Origin: Pseudomonadota bacterium
Lineage (GTDB): Bacteria; Pseudomonadota; Alphaproteobacteria; Rhizobiales; Beijerinckiaceae
Length of the DNA stretch: 6,879 nucleotides
Reading direction: 5' to 3'
Assembly (NCBI GenBank): GCA_023423995.1
Contig: JAFAEL010000127.1
Coordinates: forward strand, 1-6,879
The notes beneath the pieces were generated by a model. It saw only the letters and a list, made by a program, of their open reading frames with translations, was not told the DNA's origin and searched no databases. Shown here piece after piece: positions 6,304 through 6,879 of the stretch. Within the stretch, counting starts at the first letter, position 1; each line of letters starts with the position of its first letter. A program made the translations under genes and the position numbers.

Positions 6304-6879
6304 ATGGGACGGACCCCCGTCGCAATCCGAGAGAGTCGCGTCTTGCTGTCGATACCGGGCATCGAGAACCTACCACCTGCCGTGAAATACGTGATCGCGT
6401 TCGCGATCATCTTCATGCTCCTGGCGCTCTTTGCGCTGGTGCTCCGGCGACTGACCGGCGGACGCCTCACGCTTTCGAACGACCGGGGGCGTGCGCGCCA
6501 GCCCCGGCTCGGAATCGTCGACGTCTACGACCTGGATCGGCACCGCCAGCTGATCCTCCTGCGGCGGGACAACGTGGAGCACCTGCTCCTGGTGGGCGGT
6601 CCCAACGACGTGGTGGTCGAGACGAACATCGTCAGGGTCCCGGGCGCGCGCCTGCCGGCCGCGGAGATTGCGGAACGTCTCGACGCTCCGGCCGAGCGCC
6701 CGCCGGAACCGGCCCCGGTCCGCCCGGTGCTCGAGCCGGTTCCGGCGCCCGTGCGGCCTGCTGCCCGGCAGGCCGAGCCCGTCGTCGCGGGGCATTCCGG
6801 CCGTGGGGAGAGCCCGCCTTCCCCCGCAGCGCCAACGCCGATTCGGCCGGCCGTGGTCGCCGGCGGCGGAGCGCAGGAG
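6304..6879 (+). CDS. fliO: FliO-like flagellar biosynthesis protein, C-terminus cut by window end
   Basis: FliO is a membrane protein that helps assemble the FliP ring of the export gate. The frame is open from ATG 6304 to the edge (192 codons, no stop). It shows one membrane helix (about 27-48) with Arg48/Arg49 just after it, then a compact cytoplasmic domain with PRLGIVDVYDLDRHRQLILL (67-86) and RRDNVEHLLLVGGPNDVVVE (87-106). This last block is typical of the FliO-like proteins of Hyphomicrobiales. A Pro/Ala/Arg-rich, probably disordered tail follows from about 127. The start is uncertain. ATG 6304 has only a poly-G run upstream, whereas TTG 6343 has GAGAGAG seven bases before it and gives a 14-residue lead before the helix, a closer fit to the family as I know it. 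It is divergent from flgB and shares its control region. fliP would be a natural next gene, but that is not visible. Confidence 0.8.
   Translation, partial: MGRTPVAIRESRVLLSIPGIENLPPAVKYVIAFAIIFMLLALFALVLRRLTGGRLTLSNDRGRARQPRLGIVDVYDLDRHRQLILLRRDNVEHLLLVGGPNDVVVETNIVRVPGARLPAAEIAERLDAPAERPPEPAPVRPVLEPVPAPVRPAARQAEPVVAGHSGRGESPPSPAAPTPIRPAVVAGGGAQE
6329..6335 (+). promoter_or_regulatory. Candidate ribosome binding site favouring a TTG start for the FliO-like gene
   Basis: GAGAGAG ends seven bases before TTG 6343-6345, which is in frame with ATG 6304. The match to the anti-Shine-Dalgarno is partial but better than anything ahead of the ATG. If used, the protein begins MLSIPGIENLPPAVKY and is 13 residues shorter. 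Confidence 0.4.

Noticed and set aside
6164..6385. A 73-codon plus-strand frame in the control region
   Set aside because: It begins with TTG without a ribosome site, is Arg-rich, overlaps the start of the FliO-like gene out of frame, and resembles no known protein.

Overview
The window is very GC-rich and gene-dense. Its content and gene order point to an alphaproteobacterium, most likely a member of the Hyphomicrobiales (Rhizobiales). It carries the block flgB-flgC-fliE-fliQ-fliR-flhB-cckA, with a CtrA-type binding site upstream of the first gene. The genus cannot be named from the sequence alone.

Layout: almost everything from 6093 down to 262 is one leftward (minus-strand) gene train. 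In transcription order it holds two proximal-rod proteins (FlgB 6093-5698, FlgC 5698-5288), the rod/MS-ring adaptor FliE (5271-4954), three flagellar type III export-gate proteins (FliQ 4952-4686, FliR 4643-3885, FlhB 3885-2818), and the hybrid histidine kinase CckA (2787-262). Gaps run from a 1-base stop/start overlap (TGATG at flgB/flgC and at fliR/flhB) to 42 bases, so the train looks like one operon. Positions 6094-6303 are a divergent control region. Its rightward gene (6304 to the window edge) is a FliO-like membrane protein cut off by the window end. Positions 1-261 hold two small GC-rich hairpins beyond the cckA stop, then an AT-rich island that reads as a leftward sigma-70-type promoter for a gene outside the window.

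How it fits together: FliQ, FliR and FlhB, with FliP (not seen here) and the assembly factor FliO, make the flagellar export gate. FliE, FlgB and FlgC are the first rod parts to assemble on top of it. CckA heads the CckA-ChpT-CtrA phosphorelay, and CtrA~P is the usual activator of early flagellar genes in alphaproteobacteria. A perfect TTAA-N7-TTAAC site lies 41 bases upstream of the flgB start codon, in an operon that ends with cckA. This suggests a feedback loop in which CtrA drives transcription of its own upstream kinase together with the flagellar base. That is the most interesting point in the window. I see no mobile element, CRISPR array, tRNA or rRNA, and no unknown multi-gene system.
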